Positions 39,033 through 51,800 of a stretch of DNA of 64,000 nt are shown here, piece by piece; the stretch's first letter is position 1, and every line of letters begins with the position of its first letter. The DNA is taken from contig OY987265.1 of assembly GCA_963920665.1 (NCBI GenBank), positions 18,481,001 through 18,545,000 on the forward strand, in the 5' to 3' direction. The notes under the pieces are model-generated. The model had not been told where the DNA came from. It worked only from the letters and a program-made list of their open reading frames with translations, and ran no database searches. The stretch is from Straminergon stramineum. Taxonomy: Eukaryota; Streptophyta; Bryopsida; Hypnales; Calliergonaceae. The position numbers were made by a program, and so were the translations under genes.

Positions 39033-40689
39033 GTATGGTTTAGATGCCTCAAAGCCGTATTTGTTGCTGTGTGCAAAACACGCAACTGTATGAGACTAGT
39101 GTGTTGAAGAAAATTGATGGCCTATTCCAAATCAAGATTGTGCTTGTATAAATGCAACATATTGTATAATTGACAAAAAGCCTTTGTAGTCACTGATATA
39201 GCTTCCTTGAAGTTAGTGGGTCTAAAAGGAATATGGTTCAAGCCCATACTAAAAGCTGCCTAGAGTAGAGGGTGTTGAACAATGTTCAAGTCCATGGTCC
39301 TCTCATGTGAGAACAAATTATTGCCATGAGAAAATTCTTTGGCTAGTAGCGGATCATTCAAGAAAGGTGTGAAATCTTTGTGCAAATGCACACATACATT
39401 TCAAATCGTCATCCAACAAGTAAACAAAGGAAAATTATTTGAAAATTAAGGAAGATTTATATATCTCTGATGCAAGATTGCAATCATATGTCTAAGAAAA
39501 GGCTATATGTTCTAGTGATACTAGATCAATCAACCCAAAGTGCTCTAGTACCTTTGTGAATAGCTACCTACAATTTATCCATTCTATTGCATGACTCGAA
39601 TAAAATATGGGTAGATACTCAATAACTTCGTTGTGTATGTAGTTTTGAAGTTTGACGCATCCATATACATCGGTAGTGAGGATGTGGCCTAGATCTACAC
39701 AAGTTGAATCTCTAAATTAGATGTTCACATCATCCCGGTCAAGGATGTAGACCTTCATGGTCTTGTTGTTGTAACGAGGTGTAGCTTGCAATGAAGTCGT
39801 ACAGTTATTAGCATTACTTGAGGACTACATTGATTGGTTGGAAAAACTAGTAGATGGCACACTAGTCATTGGTGTAGGGTTAGACTTCGGTGTATAATTA
39901 CCACACCTTTTGGTTGTGGAATCTCTACTTGATCGACAAGTCGGATTTTGGAATATGAATGCTGCATTTGAATTGGCTTGTTGGATTTGTGGGCGGTAAT
40001 TTTGATAATAACCCTCGTGCCTCTTGTGTGAAGTTCCTCATGCTGTGTAGTTATTTTGTCTACTTCAACTATAGAGTGGTGTGGGATGGTGTGGTATAGG
40101 ATTGGCCTCTAGGGTGACATTCAAGTTTATTTTGGACCAAGATCTCTTCCCATTGGGTTTTAGGCTAGGGATATAGAGATTGGCAACCATGAAGCCAACA
40201 AGTTTCATGAGTCTCTGAATCTAATGTACTTTTGCAACGTCTTTATATAAGGCTAAAGGTTTAGTCATTGGATCGATGCTTCAACCATCATCTTTCTGGA
40301 ATAAACAAAGCTTATATGGTGCCTCACAACTATGAGAGTTGCATCGGATATCCACACTATAAATTCACTAAATTTAGCCACGAGATTAGGATAGCCCTAA
40401 TTAGTGGGAAAGAATTGCTTGAGGTGGTTTAACATGTACGAGATCGAATGGTTGAACCACATCATGTTACTTTTGCAACCGGTAGTTGCGTTGACATTAC
40501 ATAGACATCATAGATAGGATCTTTGGCAATTCCATCATGTCGCTGAGTATTTGTCAATCCTCAAGTCGCCTGTCTAGAGGTTCTATTTTGTGTGGATCTT
40601 TACATCTTGACTCGTAATGCATCAACATCGTTCAATTATTGCCTCACCCACTTGGACTCAAAGTAGTTCTAAGTAGTGCATACTACTTG
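39033..40689. other. AT-rich DNA with unassigned coding relics
   Basis: No intact gene. Short minus-strand frames such as the one reading NNKTMKVYILDRDDVNI near 39720-39775 look like eroded transposon coding sequence, in the same orientation as the relics on either side, but cannot be assigned to a family. Confidence 0.35.
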
Positions 40690-40918
40690 TATAAGATGGG
40701 AAAGCTTGTCATGGAGGGAGTTAACCCCTAATGCAGGTTGAAATTTGGTCTACGGAGATCATACACACAGGATACAATGAAGAATCCCAAATACAAGAGA
40801 CCACATTGTGGCTCCTACTTGCATTAGGGATTAACAATGATCACTCTAAGAAAAGATCTAACTTGATCATCCCTGAAGGACTCAACGATTTTATTATTAC
40901 CATGTTTCCCTTCTCTAC
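40690..40918 (-). pseudogene. Relic transposase, downstream part
   Basis: This is the continuation of the minus-strand relic frame at 55214-56791. If the two nested insertions (40922-55210) are taken out with one copy of the ATA duplication, the frame runs from the right side into this segment and stays open through KIVESFRDDQVRSFLR up to a stop near 40828. More broken coding-like sequence follows towards 40690. Confidence 0.5.
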
Positions 40919-40929
40919 ATATACTACAA

Positions 40930-40939
40930 GAGAATAGTG
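40930..40939 (+). other. Target-site duplication, left copy
   Basis: GAGAATAGTG, identical to 55121-55130. A 10-bp duplication is in the range of MULE elements (usually 8-11 bp). Confidence 0.92.
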
Positions 40940-40990
40940 CAACGAAGCTAGTATACGAGCGTAGAGCGGGAGCGTGGAGCCTAGAGCGGG
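40940..40990 (+). repeat. Left terminal inverted repeat of the 14.2-kb element
   Basis: After seven poorly matching outer bases the sequence GCTAGTATACGAGCG, TAGAGCGGG, AGCGTGGAGC follows. It pairs with the right end except for a 7-8-base insertion in the right copy and a few substitutions. Confidence 0.88.
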
Positions 40991-41104
40991 GAAAATTGAG
41001 TAGGGATTTGGAGAATAAGGAGAAATTTTAAAAAAACTTATTTTTGGGATAAAAAAAACAGACATTTTTGGGGGGAATATTGGGAATTATAAAGAATTCC
41101 GGGG

Positions 41105-41229
41105 GGTTTAGGGTTTAGGGTCCTATAACCGTGGACATAAATGTTGGACTCAAACGTAGGACTGGAATTTGTAACCATCCTTCTGTGACCTAAAAGTATT
41201 CATATGCACTTTATAGCCTATAACCGTGG
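41105..41229 (+). promoter_or_regulatory. Left subterminal motifs: telo-box run and CCTATAACCGTGG x2
   Basis: GTTTAGGGTTTAGGG lies at about 41107-41120. CCTATAACCGTGG occurs at 41122-41134 and 41217-41229. Inverted copies sit near the right end (55033-55045, 54946-54957), so the arrangement is symmetric, as expected of transposase binding sites. The role is inferred. Confidence 0.6.
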
Positions 41230-41811
41230 ACATGAACCTATATTCGTGGATGCAAAATGCTGGATTGAAACCTCTAACCACCCTTATGTGACATGATAGC
41301 ATGGATATATACTTTCAAACCTGTAAATCCGGACATTGGGTGGGTTTAGGGTATAAACGGGAGTAGTTTCCTGTTCATCTATTATAAAGTGGATTTTGGA
41401 AATGGAGTGAATTCATAGACAGACAACGGCAAACATTGTTTCCATGAATTTGTAGAATCTGAATGCGTAGTTTTAAGACTTAAAGTACATAGAAATCTTT
41501 AGAGTCTACAAAATGGATAGGGGTCCTGGAATTGAATAGAGTCGATGGAGTTTTTGTTGTGATCAATATATACATGAAGTCATTTTAAGAAAGCCAAACA
41601 TTGAAGTCAATCTTACAAGAAATCATGCCAAAGTGAAAAGAGGTGCAATACAAGTCAGAAGTAGACATGAGTATAACCAAAGATAGCATAAATAAAGTAG
41701 TGGCCCTTTTAGTCTCACTACATGTACTAAGTGAATGGAAATACAAGGAATTCTTTCATGTGTACCTCCTCACTACTTCTGTACGAATTGTCTTGAATTA
41801 ATTAAGGTGAC

Positions 41812-44800
41812 CTATGTATTTTGGGTGCACCTCAGGATCCCGCACTCAAGAATCCGCTTGATTTCATTGAAGCTGAAGCTTGGAGCATGAATGAAAACAT
41901 CCACCTCTGCATCCAAGTTGCATATGACAATAAATAGGAAATATAAGTGCTTGTAGTTTGCCCATTGTCCTCTCTTCCCTAGTGCCTTTGTTGACATTTC
42001 CTTGAAATTAGGACAACTGCAATCTGGAAATGAACCTATAGTAATCATGTATTGCTGTACATTAGGGGCTATACCTGAGTCAAGGGTTACGATGCACCCG
42101 AACCCACGATGTGGTATCAATGTAACCTGCCAAACAAGAGCCTTGACCGTAAGTGCTGAAGTGTAGTTGTTTGCTTGTTTAGTTGTGGGAGAGCTGGAAT
42201 TCCTACGAATTTTCTTGCCAGACCTTGTACCGGAGTGTTTTGTAGGATACGGTGGGACTTCAAATTCTGGCACTGCAGGTGGTACATTCTGGTTCACAAA
42301 CAACCTGCGCGGAGAGATTTCAAGACGTTGGGGAAGACGGAACCCCGCATTTTGAAGATCTAAAATCTCTTTAGGCGTAAGATGAGTTCCAAACTTCACT
42401 GGCCAAATGCTTGGTACTTCAGGTTTGAACATAACCCATTTTCTCTTTGAACCTTTGACGCAATGCTCAATGTCATCATTGCAGAAGAAGAATTGCATCC
42501 GCTCAATCCTGTTCTTCTTGTAATTGTCCATGTCACCTGTGTAAGTTGGTGCGGCAGTTCCTTTATTGCCTTGCACAATCCTTGCGATGCACTTCTTCCT
42601 AGTAAGGGCTTGTAAAGCAAAGCAAGCCTTAGCCGACGTCTTGGGCAAGCGAGCAATATGCCATTTGGATTCATCGCAAGTACTCTCTTCAACACTTGTC
42701 ACTCGAAAAGAGCCCGATGTTGTTGAGGCATTCATAAGGTTCTCTGACACCTGTGGCTCTTTTTCAGCAACATGAAGTAAAGTTTCTTCAGAAATAGTCT
42801 TCAGAGAAATCACACCTGCATTTGCTCTGGTGCATCTTGTTCCTACACGGGGTCGGGAGAAATTCACCTTGTCGGGGCAGTGCGAATCATGTTGCAAACC
42901 TGGAGGTAAGTTTGGCATCCGCTGTTGAGATCCAAAAACTTCTTCACCTTCTAAATGAGGATTTCTTGTACAATATTCTCCAACACCCGGGACAGTTGCC
43001 ATAGCATCATGAAGGTTACTAGGATTCTCGGTGCGTTGAGCATATCATTGTGCTACTCGGAGGCGAAGTTCTTCTTTGCCCGGACCGGTTCCAAGGTTCT
43101 CACCTTTTAGAAATTGGTAGTATCTAACCATCTGCATGAATGCCCTAACATAATCATCAACGGTTGCCACATATAGATCATTCCCTCTCTTTCCAGACTG
43201 CTGAAGCCATTTATTGTGGACCATCTCGGCGAGGTTGCAGGAGGGCATCTCTGCAAGTTCATTCGTTGGCAAATCCTGAACCATTAGACAAGTGTTAGAG
43301 ATATGAAAAACAAATAGTTTTGTTTTTAAAAGGCTAGCAGACTCGACCAGTAAATTAAGCGGAAGGCTTCCACATAGGTCAATGAAGGCAACATCGACCC
43401 ATTGGAGGCAATAATTACAAGCTACTACAAGAAACTAGAGAATGCAAAGTGTATGAGGAGAATTGCACACCGAGAATTGAAATGGATGGGTTTAAATATT
43501 CTTACAATCTGCATGAAACCTCCCCATTGCCTGTATCGGAAGTGCCAAAATGCTAGCCACAGCTCTAGTCGTTTAATCCCCTCCTCTGTTGTGGCTCCCG
43601 AAGAGTGCCACCATGCACGAATAGCATGAAATCGGATATCAGACTCGGATGTTGATGTTGCATCCTTGTACTGCTTGCATAACATTCGATGCTGATCTCT
43701 TAAGTCGGCACGAATGTCTGCTACCGTATGTTTCTCCATTGACTGAGTCCAATGGAAGAGACATGTCCGTTCTCGATCTACCATAGGACTCAGAGGGTCA
43801 CCACTTCCATATACAATGCGCACCGCATTCCAGTTTGCTTGTGCACAATCCGCCATGAAGCCCTTGAAATACGGCAAGGCAATACCATGCCTACTCATTA
43901 CTGCGTTCAAATTAGTCCAGAAAGATGTTTGAGCAATGGAATCCTCGGATTGCATGTCGCAGATAGCAATGGTCATGACTCTACAGTAAATGGAGTCATA
44001 AACATGACAGGCAATGGTAGTCCACTGTTTCACTCGCTTGACATGATCAAACATAATCCAAGCATCTCTGAGATCACCACCAGGTTGCATTCGTGTTACT
44101 AAATCGACGCCACTCCTTGGACCAACCTCGGACATCTTGAAGACAAATACTTTGTCTGAATCAGATCCTTGCCCGGGGAACTTGTTCTCCTGAACATAAG
44201 CCCAGTTACTACAACCTCGTAACTTCGTGATGCTATCCATGACTCCAAATCTTCGAAAGTACTTGAAGGTTGCGACTTCATTTCTAATGCTGGGAGAACT
44301 CATGAACTTGCACTTCTCCAGAACTGGCATGAGATCGTCCAACCCAATAGGAACAATAGGGGCTCCTTCCGGTTGAAGAAGCATCTCCCCTAAGAACTCC
44401 TTGCTTGCCTCTAAGACAATAGAAGAATTTGTAGCTGAGGGGTTTCTCTCAACTTGATCCGAAATTAGGGTTTGAGTCCTTTCCTTGGAGTCACGACAAT
44501 CTCCAACTTTCACAGGGTGCTCATGGACTCCAAAGTGAACACACGCCCGTCGCATGTTTGCCGTGCCGACTACATAGTGTATTTTCGCAGGGCAATTTGC
44601 AATACATGAAGAAACCATAGAGCAAATTTTACAAGTAATTGTTGAATCGGAAGGGGGGGTAGAACCAACCTCAAATGGAATAGGAGAACATCCATCCCAT
44701 TCGGTTTCGTTAATGAGCGCTACGCGGTGCCTTCGCATGAGATAGTCGCATTTGCTATTGTCGCAACGTAGATGACCGACACAAGAAGAAGATCGGAATG

Positions 44801-45608
44801 TGAGAGCATCATCGTTCTTGATGTCCGTCGTATGTGTATTCGACCAGACGTGTCCATCATAACGTTTCTCCATTCCACTCATAAGTTTCGCTTGTCCTTG
44901 GAAACCATTACTACCGAGGGGCGGTAACTCAAAAATCACATCACCGTTAAACACAGGTGGAACAAATTCAACGTGATGGATGGGAATTAAATTGTAGTCT
45001 ACCTTCTTGAATGGATTCCTCGACCCTTTCATGTGACAAAGCTTGTGTAGACAAGAAATTATAGATTGGCATGCTCTAGAACTAGATGTGGCTACATTCT
45101 CTACTGGAGAAGGCGAAAACAAAGTGCCAGGGACTTGGATCGAGGAAAGCTGGGTTTTCCTAAGGAGCTTGTGAGGAGGTGAGCGTTCATCTGAGTCATC
45201 GTTGTCTATTGCTATGACCTCTACTCCAGGTTCCATCTTCACTTTGTTAGGCAAACATGTTTTCGGCGTAGAAGTAGATGATAGCCGAGGAGTTCCATCA
45301 CCACAGGACGCCTCGGAGAGCACCTGAGATAGATCGTACGCTAAATATTTTCCTGGCATTAAATGCCAATGCCGACACGGGCCTAAGGATACAGGCTCGT
45401 GACTTAGGGTGTGCAACAATTCTCCACTTGTAGTATCGAAAACCTCCTAATCTATATGTAGTGACGTCTCAACTAAGAGGAATCTCATACTCAATCGCAA
45501 TGCACTAACAATAGCAAACCCGGCATCTTCGACTTGAAAGGAGATTGGTACCGCTTGCCCGGGTGCCCGAACAACTACCATTGATTCAGAAGACATACTT
45601 GAACTCAT
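41812..45608 (-). CDS. MULE-type transposase (WRKY/GCM-like finger, DDE core, SWIM finger)
   Basis: Probable transposase of the 14.2-kb element. Exon 1 is 43506-45608 and exon 2 is 41812-43275, joined in frame at MQI|DLPTNE, about 1,190 codons. A WRKY/GCM-like finger lies at about 44500-44780: CDNSKCDY, CKICSMV, NCPAKIHY and FGVHEHPV. In the catalytic core MFDHVKRVKQW may hold the first Asp. FMADCAQANW holds the second Asp at 43848-43850. CLFHW is the C-x2-H insertion typical of MULEs, and TTEEGIKRLE is a candidate Glu. A SWIM finger, CSCPNF followed by YKHLYFLF, lies near 41930-42025. Two stops interrupt an otherwise open frame: TAG at 45447-45449 and TGA at 43045-43047. The start ATG at 45606-45608 is the first Met of the extended frame. 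This copy is therefore probably non-functional. Confidence 0.8.
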
Positions 45609-46742
45609 CCTAGAGAAATACAAACAAAGATCGGTGTAATACTAAAGTATGAAATCACTCAAGATGAACATGCGATGGACATTAGCACCACCAATCATAA
45701 GAAAGATTAATCTCTCAGATCCAGACAAAAAAAGATATGCACGATGGAAAAGCGGAGACATGGAAGAGGTGAATACCCTTACTGCAGTATACGACATAAT
45801 ACAATAATGGGTTCACGAATTCATTCACTGGTAAATTACCACCGTTGTCAGAATCCGCTTCTACTCTAACGGTAAGTCTGTTAATGAATATCACAAATAC
45901 TAAGTTTCAAACATTTTCTGACCTACGTTTAGCATATATGATGTCAAGAACAAACATTCAGTCATAAACAATGAAATGTATTACCTGTCGATGTAAATGC
46001 GTCATTCTGAAGCATGATATCTCAGTACGTTCAATACTCAATTATCATATTAAGTAAATAAATCATATTCTCGACTAAATGAGGGATCCCTCAAATTTTT
46101 GACGTTATATTCGCGATTGTGTTATACAGTAAGAAGTTTTGTATGGCGCTGCACCATTCATTGCCAACGTCATATGATTCCTACCAGATTAGGGATACTC
46201 CGCATTAACTATTCATTTGATACATCAATACAAAAACCATGACAATAGTAAGTACTAATATTCAATAGGGCTCATCACAGATATGCAATCCAATAAGGAA
46301 CAAAATAATAACCCGAAGCAAGGGACATGAATGTCGATGTCAAAACATATGTTATTCCAAATAATGAACTCCCACACGAAGCCTTCCGGCCTTCTTGGAT
46401 CCACCACGGGGAATGGCGTCGGCAACCCTAATCGCTATGCAGGCCAAAGGACGACTTTCATCATTTCCAACAATGCCAGGATCAACACATCCTAGCAACC
46501 TCATTCCTCCCTTCCCCTATCGTTTATGCAATTCATCTTCTTCATTCGACTCTTCTGGCATTACCGAGTTCTCCAACACATTAACAGAATGGAGCGCAAT
46601 CTTCGACTGCGGCGAGGCCAAGCTGTGGTGAGCGTCGCGGATTCCGGGACAAGAGCATCAATTCCAGATCATACAAATGCTTCACTAGAGGTATAATCCT
46701 TGAACGCATTTCTCACCGAGGTCCCTCCTGTGACTGGATTTT
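45609..46742. other. Spacer between the divergent element genes
   Basis: About 1.1 kb that should contain the transposase promoter on the minus strand. A plus-strand open stretch at 46395-46631, with Met codons and a Ser/Pro-rich translation (PTMPGSTHPSNLIPPFPY), ends at the donor-like CTGTG|GTGAGC. It could be a first exon of the ParB-methylase gene with the repeat array in its intron, but the phase does not fit the next recognised exon, so this is only a possibility. Confidence 0.4.
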
Positions 46743-48770
46743 AGATCCCCTATTGAAACTGAGAGGCGACGGCGCAAGAGCCTGCCCTCTGCCTAGTGGC
46801 TCTCGGCACCGAGAGGGCTCCCCGAGGGTGCAAGGTTATACGCCTGCCCTTGCAATTTCATATTACTGTAATTTTCATTTTGATTTGGTATGTGTCCGTT
46901 TTGGATTTGATCTTGGTGTCGGGAGACCAAGTCCCGGCCCCTGTGACTAGATTTGGAATCCCCTGTTGAGACTAGATGGCGGCGATGCAAGACGCTACCC
47001 TCCGCCGAGTGGCTCTCGGCACCGAGAGGGCTCCCCGAGGGTGCAAGGTTATGCGCCTGCCCTTGCAATTTCATATTACTATAATTTTCATTTTGATTTG
47101 GTTTGTGTCCGTTTTGGATTTGATCTTGGTGCCGAGTGACCAAGTCGTGGCCCCTGTGACTGGAAATGGGATCCCCTGTTGACACTAGGCGGCGGCGATG
47201 CAAGAGGCTGCCCTCCGCCGAGTGGCTCTCGGCACCGAGAGGGCTCCCCGAGGGTGCAAGGTTATGCGCCTGCCCTTGCAATTTCATATTACTGTCATTT
47301 TCATTTTGATTTGGTTTGTGTCCGTTTTGGCTTTGATCTTGGTGTCGGGTGACCAAGTCCCGGCCCCTGTGACTGGAAATGGGATCCCCTGTTGAGACTA
47401 GGTGGCGGCGATGCAAGAGGCTGCCCTCCGCCGAGTGGCTCTCGGCACCGAGAGGGCTCCCCGAGGGTGCAAGGTTATGCGCCTGCCCTTGCAATTTCAT
47501 ATTACTGTAATTTTCATTTTGATTTGGTTTGTGTCCGTTTTGGCTTTGATCTTGGTGTCAGGCGACCAAGTCTCGACCCTTGTGACTGGATTTGGGATCC
47601 CCTGTTGAGACTAGGTGGCGGCGATGCAAGAGGCTGCCCTCCGCCGAGTGGCTCTCGGCACCGAGAGGGCTCCCTGAGGGTGCAAGGTTATGCGCCTGCC
47701 CTTGCAATTTCATATTACTGTCATTTTCATTTTGATTTGGTTTGTGTCCGTTTTGGCTTTGATCTTGGTGTCGGGTGACCAAGTCCCGGCCCCTGTGACT
47801 AGATTTGGGATCCCCTGTTGAGACTAGGTGGCGGCGATGCAAGAGGTTGCCCTCCGCCGAGTGGCTCTCGGCACCGAGAGGGCTCCCCGATGGTGCAAGG
47901 TTATGCGCCTGCCCTTGCAATTTCATATTACTGTCATTTTCATTTTGATTTGGTTTGTGTCCGTTTTGGCTTTGATCTTGGTGTCGGGTGACCAAGTCCC
48001 GGCCCTTGTGACTGGATTTTGGGATTCCCTGTTGAAACTGGGTGGCGGCGACGCATGAGGCTGCCCTCCGCCGAGTGGCTCTCGGTACCGAGAGGGCTCC
48101 CCGAGGGTGCAAGGTTATGCACCATTCCATCCAGTTTTGTATTACAGTAATTTTGATTTTGATATGGTGTGTTTCCATTTTGGATTTGATCTTGGTGCCG
48201 GGTGTCCAAGTCCCGGCCCCTGTGACCGGAAATGGGATCCCCGTTGAAGCCAGGAGGCGATGGCGCAAGAGGCTGCTCTCTACCTAGTGGCTCTCGGCAC
48301 CGAGAGGGCTCCCCGAGGGTGCAAGGTTATGCGCCATTCCATCGAGTTTTGTATTACTGTAATTTTGATTTTAATATGGTGTGTTTCCATTTTGGATTTC
48401 TGCTTGGTGCCGGGTGATCATGTCCCGGCCCTTGTGACTAAATTTTGGGATCCCTTGTTAAGACTGGGCGGTGGCGACGCAAGAGGTTGCCCTCTGCCCA
48501 GTGGCTCTCGGCACCGAGAGGGCTCTTCTAGGGTCCTTGGTTATGCGCTTGCCCTTGCAGTTTCATATTACTGTAATTTTGATTTTGATTTGGTGTGTTT
48601 CCATTTTGGATTTGGTCTTCGTGCCGGGTGACCAAGTCCGGCCCTTGTCACTAGATTTGGAATCCCCTAGTGGAACAGGGCGGCGGCGACGCAAAAGCCT
48701 CCCTCCTGCCCAGAGCCTCTCGGCACCGAGATGGGTCCAGAAAGGGCAGGGTTCATGCGCCTTTGGCATC
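46743..48770. repeat. Tandem array of ten 213-bp units with a conserved palindrome
   Basis: Unit landmarks (GTGGCTCTCGG) start at 46796, 47009, 47222, 47435, 47648, 47861, 48075, 48287, 48501 and 48713 (last copy GAGCCTCTCGG), a spacing of 212-214 bp. Every unit contains CTCTCGG-CA-CCGAGAG, a 7-bp-arm palindrome. In the seventh unit the centre is TA, which makes a perfect 16-bp palindrome; the tenth has one arm mismatch. Next to it lie CCCCGAGGGTGCAAGG and TGCCCTTGCAATTTCATATTA. The array sits between the two divergent genes of the element. Long open frames on both strands follow from the repeat length being a multiple of three and from the low stop content; I do not call them genes. Confidence 0.92.
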
Positions 48771-48895
48771 CCTTTGATCAATTCATTTTTTCAGGAGGGT
48801 CGCGTTGGGATTTTACTTGTATTTTATATGTTTGAGTTTAATTTATATATCTAGAGTTGGAGGATGTTTTCATGCATTTGGTTGTTTCATATTAG

Positions 48896-51800
48896 GTTGC
48901 TCTTCATGTGATACCCGATGCGGATTCTGTACCCGTCATTGCCGATCATGCTGCCCAGGAGGTGGGTGCTGCCGACTTGATCATTGAGTCGCCTGTGGTG
49001 AGCCGAGATGCCTTCCTTGTCCACCGAGAAGACCCTCTTATCAAATTCTTCAGGAGTGGCGAGATACTTCCAGCTGATTCTAGCTGCACTTCTGTTGGTG
49101 ATAACCAGTTATTTCCTGTTGTTATTACCTCAATGGATACCACTGAGTTCTGCACTTGTGGCCACGAGGATGTAGAGGTCACATTAGGTTTAGAGGAGGA
49201 TGATGATATTCTTATATTTTGCTGTGGCCAATACCGGGCCATCAATAGTGTTTGCGATTCCTCTATCTGTATTTTTGTTTAATCAGTGAATTTGAATGAT
49301 TTTATGTAATCAAAATCATTCATAATTTCGTACTATTTTATTAACTTGGTGATCGTTTCAGAGTTCATTTAATGTTCATAATGGGATAATGTGACTTGCA
49401 AAATGCATGGAAGCAGTTGTATTGCACTGTTGGTAAATTTGTATTCCTTCTTTCCGTGATGTAGATTGGGCATGACATTGGGACTCTGGACTCTCCTACG
49501 AAGTCCACCGGATCGCCAATGATGGACATCAGTCCTCAACCAGCAATTGAATCGTTCATAGAGATTGATGATGTCGATGAAGAGCATCATCTTGCACCAG
49601 AGGATACTTATACGGAAGATGACATTAGGCGGACACAGAAGATTGACACTGTCTCTACCATTTCCAGTTTGAGACTGACAGCGTCAAACCTCTCCCGAAT
49701 GAGAATTCTTCTTTGTCGGCTTATACCCATGCCGATGGTTCGCCCTACTTTATCTTGTGATTTGATATTATTAGAGCAACAGTTTGTCCACGGATATGAG
49801 GAAGGCGCTCGTGTATTCTATATTTCCATTGTAGATGAGTAGGGACAGATAAGTGTGTTCACAGATGAGGAGAAGGAAGAATGGGGACCCTTGTGGAACT
49901 CGGTGAACGACGACTTCAACAAGCACCTCAGGTCTAAGGCAACACTCAAACATTTGGTCGACCACAAGTTCTACATCTGCGACGGGAATCACCGGAGGCT
50001 GGCATGGATGAATCACATTGAGCGGTTGCACAAGTCAGACAGAGAATGGCACATCTCGGTAGATTCCATTGTCTTGGATACAAGAAATCGTATTGGCGTT
50101 GCAATGCAAGTCATGCACGATATCAATAAGTAAGACCTCTTATGTTTTAGTTGGAATTATTTTTGAATTCAACATTACTCGGCATGTATTAGGGTTCATG
50201 TCTTCATTTGATGTTGACTGTGTATTTCATGTGAATTGTTTCTCAGGCACACTGAAAACTCCCACATGAAGACCAACTTGGTATACACGCTATACCGTGT
50301 CCAGAAGTATGGGGTCATGGAACTAGACAAGTTCAATGAGCTCCTTAGTCCGGAAGAGGTGAAGACTTGCCAACAAAGTACACGGAAGACTTGGTATACT
50401 ATGCCACTAGAGGTTTTCACTTCTTTCATTTTCAAGGTATATGTTTCATATTTGTTTTCGCTTTATTTTTTGGTAGGGATTATTACAATGATTTCTATAA
50501 TAGGATATCCTTCAATGTCATTCTAACTTATTGTTTGACTTTGCATCCAGCAAGAAATTGCTGCGGCAGCTGATGCTGCAGTCCGAAAATATAATGAGGA
50601 TACTGCTCTGGAGGAGTTCTCTAAGGAGGGTGTCGCGGCAGCTATGAGGACTTCTATAAAGGAATCCACAGAAAAGTTGTACAAGAAGCTATCTAAGATA
50701 GTCTCCGTTGCCAATCCTGCCCTTGGTCGGGATTGGATGGAGGAGGTATTATGCAATTCTACTCGAGTTTGTGAAGTTACCATGTGCAATTGAACTCAAT
50801 TATTCATATTATCTCCTTCAACTTCTCGCAGATCGAAAGGCATTGGAGTCTTTATGCCCAGCCGGAGTTGACCTTGGAGAAGCTTCAACTGATAGCCACC
50901 GCCAATGTAAGTCCAATTCACAAAGTGAAATGGCTAAAGTGGATTAACGCCTCGGGTCCATCTCGAGAGGCACATCGACTTCCTCCGCGCCCAGTCAATG
51001 AGGAGAAACTAATGGTCTTCCTCTGCAAGGCATGTTGGTATGCCGGGGTAAAACTCTTTACATTCCTCTGCTTGTTCGTGACATTGTGCTGTTGTTTGTG
51101 ACTTTTATTTTATACTAGAATCATTATATCCATTCTTTACTCATTCGAGGATTGCCCTCATGTGTTATTGCTTTGGTTTACTCGAGTATCGATGGAGGAG
51201 GTATGCGTGGAGATGTTTGATTCCATTGTTCGGGCTGACAATATTCCAATCAACTACTCAGTCCCCACTGAACCCCAAACACTCATTGAATATTTGGAGG
51301 GGTGGAGAATGAAGTTGTGGGATCATGTGTACTCAGGGATATTCAAGGGCAGTGAGGCCTTCAAAAAGTCAGATTCCTTCAAGGATTATAGGGGAGCAAT
51401 TCTGGCTGTGAAGCGATTAATATACAGGTTTGTCTCTAGTTATTATTCTTTTTTGTTGTAATGCTTTCATTCTCTTATAATTGGTTGTCTACACATCTAG
51501 CTACTTCTCCGCCCTCTCCCTTTATTTTTTTCTAGAATTGTGGATGTAGTGTAGTATTTCTTTGAATTTCAACCTCGCCCGCGAGGGGACCCTATTGAAA
51601 GCATGACGATACTGAGAGATGTGTTTTGACACTAGAATTTATATCCCAAATACAAATTTCTTACCAATCATGTTCAACTTCATGAATTCTATGCCGCTAA
51701 GTCCAATGCCTTCCTATACTTGTACTTGCAATTTAGTGATTATAGTTTAGGCGTTTCCTTTATCGTTTTCATGTGCAATTTGTAATGTCTACTTGCCTTC

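Noticed and set aside
46793..48268. Long open frames on both strands across the 213-bp array (about 235 codons on the minus strand)
   Set aside because: The frames exist because the repeat length is a multiple of three and the unit lacks stops; they have no start context, splice logic or known domain.
7770..48770. The kinesin coiled-coil repeat and the transposon array both have a 213-bp period
   Set aside because: The sequences are unrelated; one is a heptad-based protein repeat and the other non-coding. The equal period appears to be coincidence.
50900..50920. AAT|GTAAGT looks like a strong splice donor in the ParB-methylase gene
   Set aside because: The frame continues open with plausible protein to the donor at 51047, so read-through is simpler; it might be an alternative donor.
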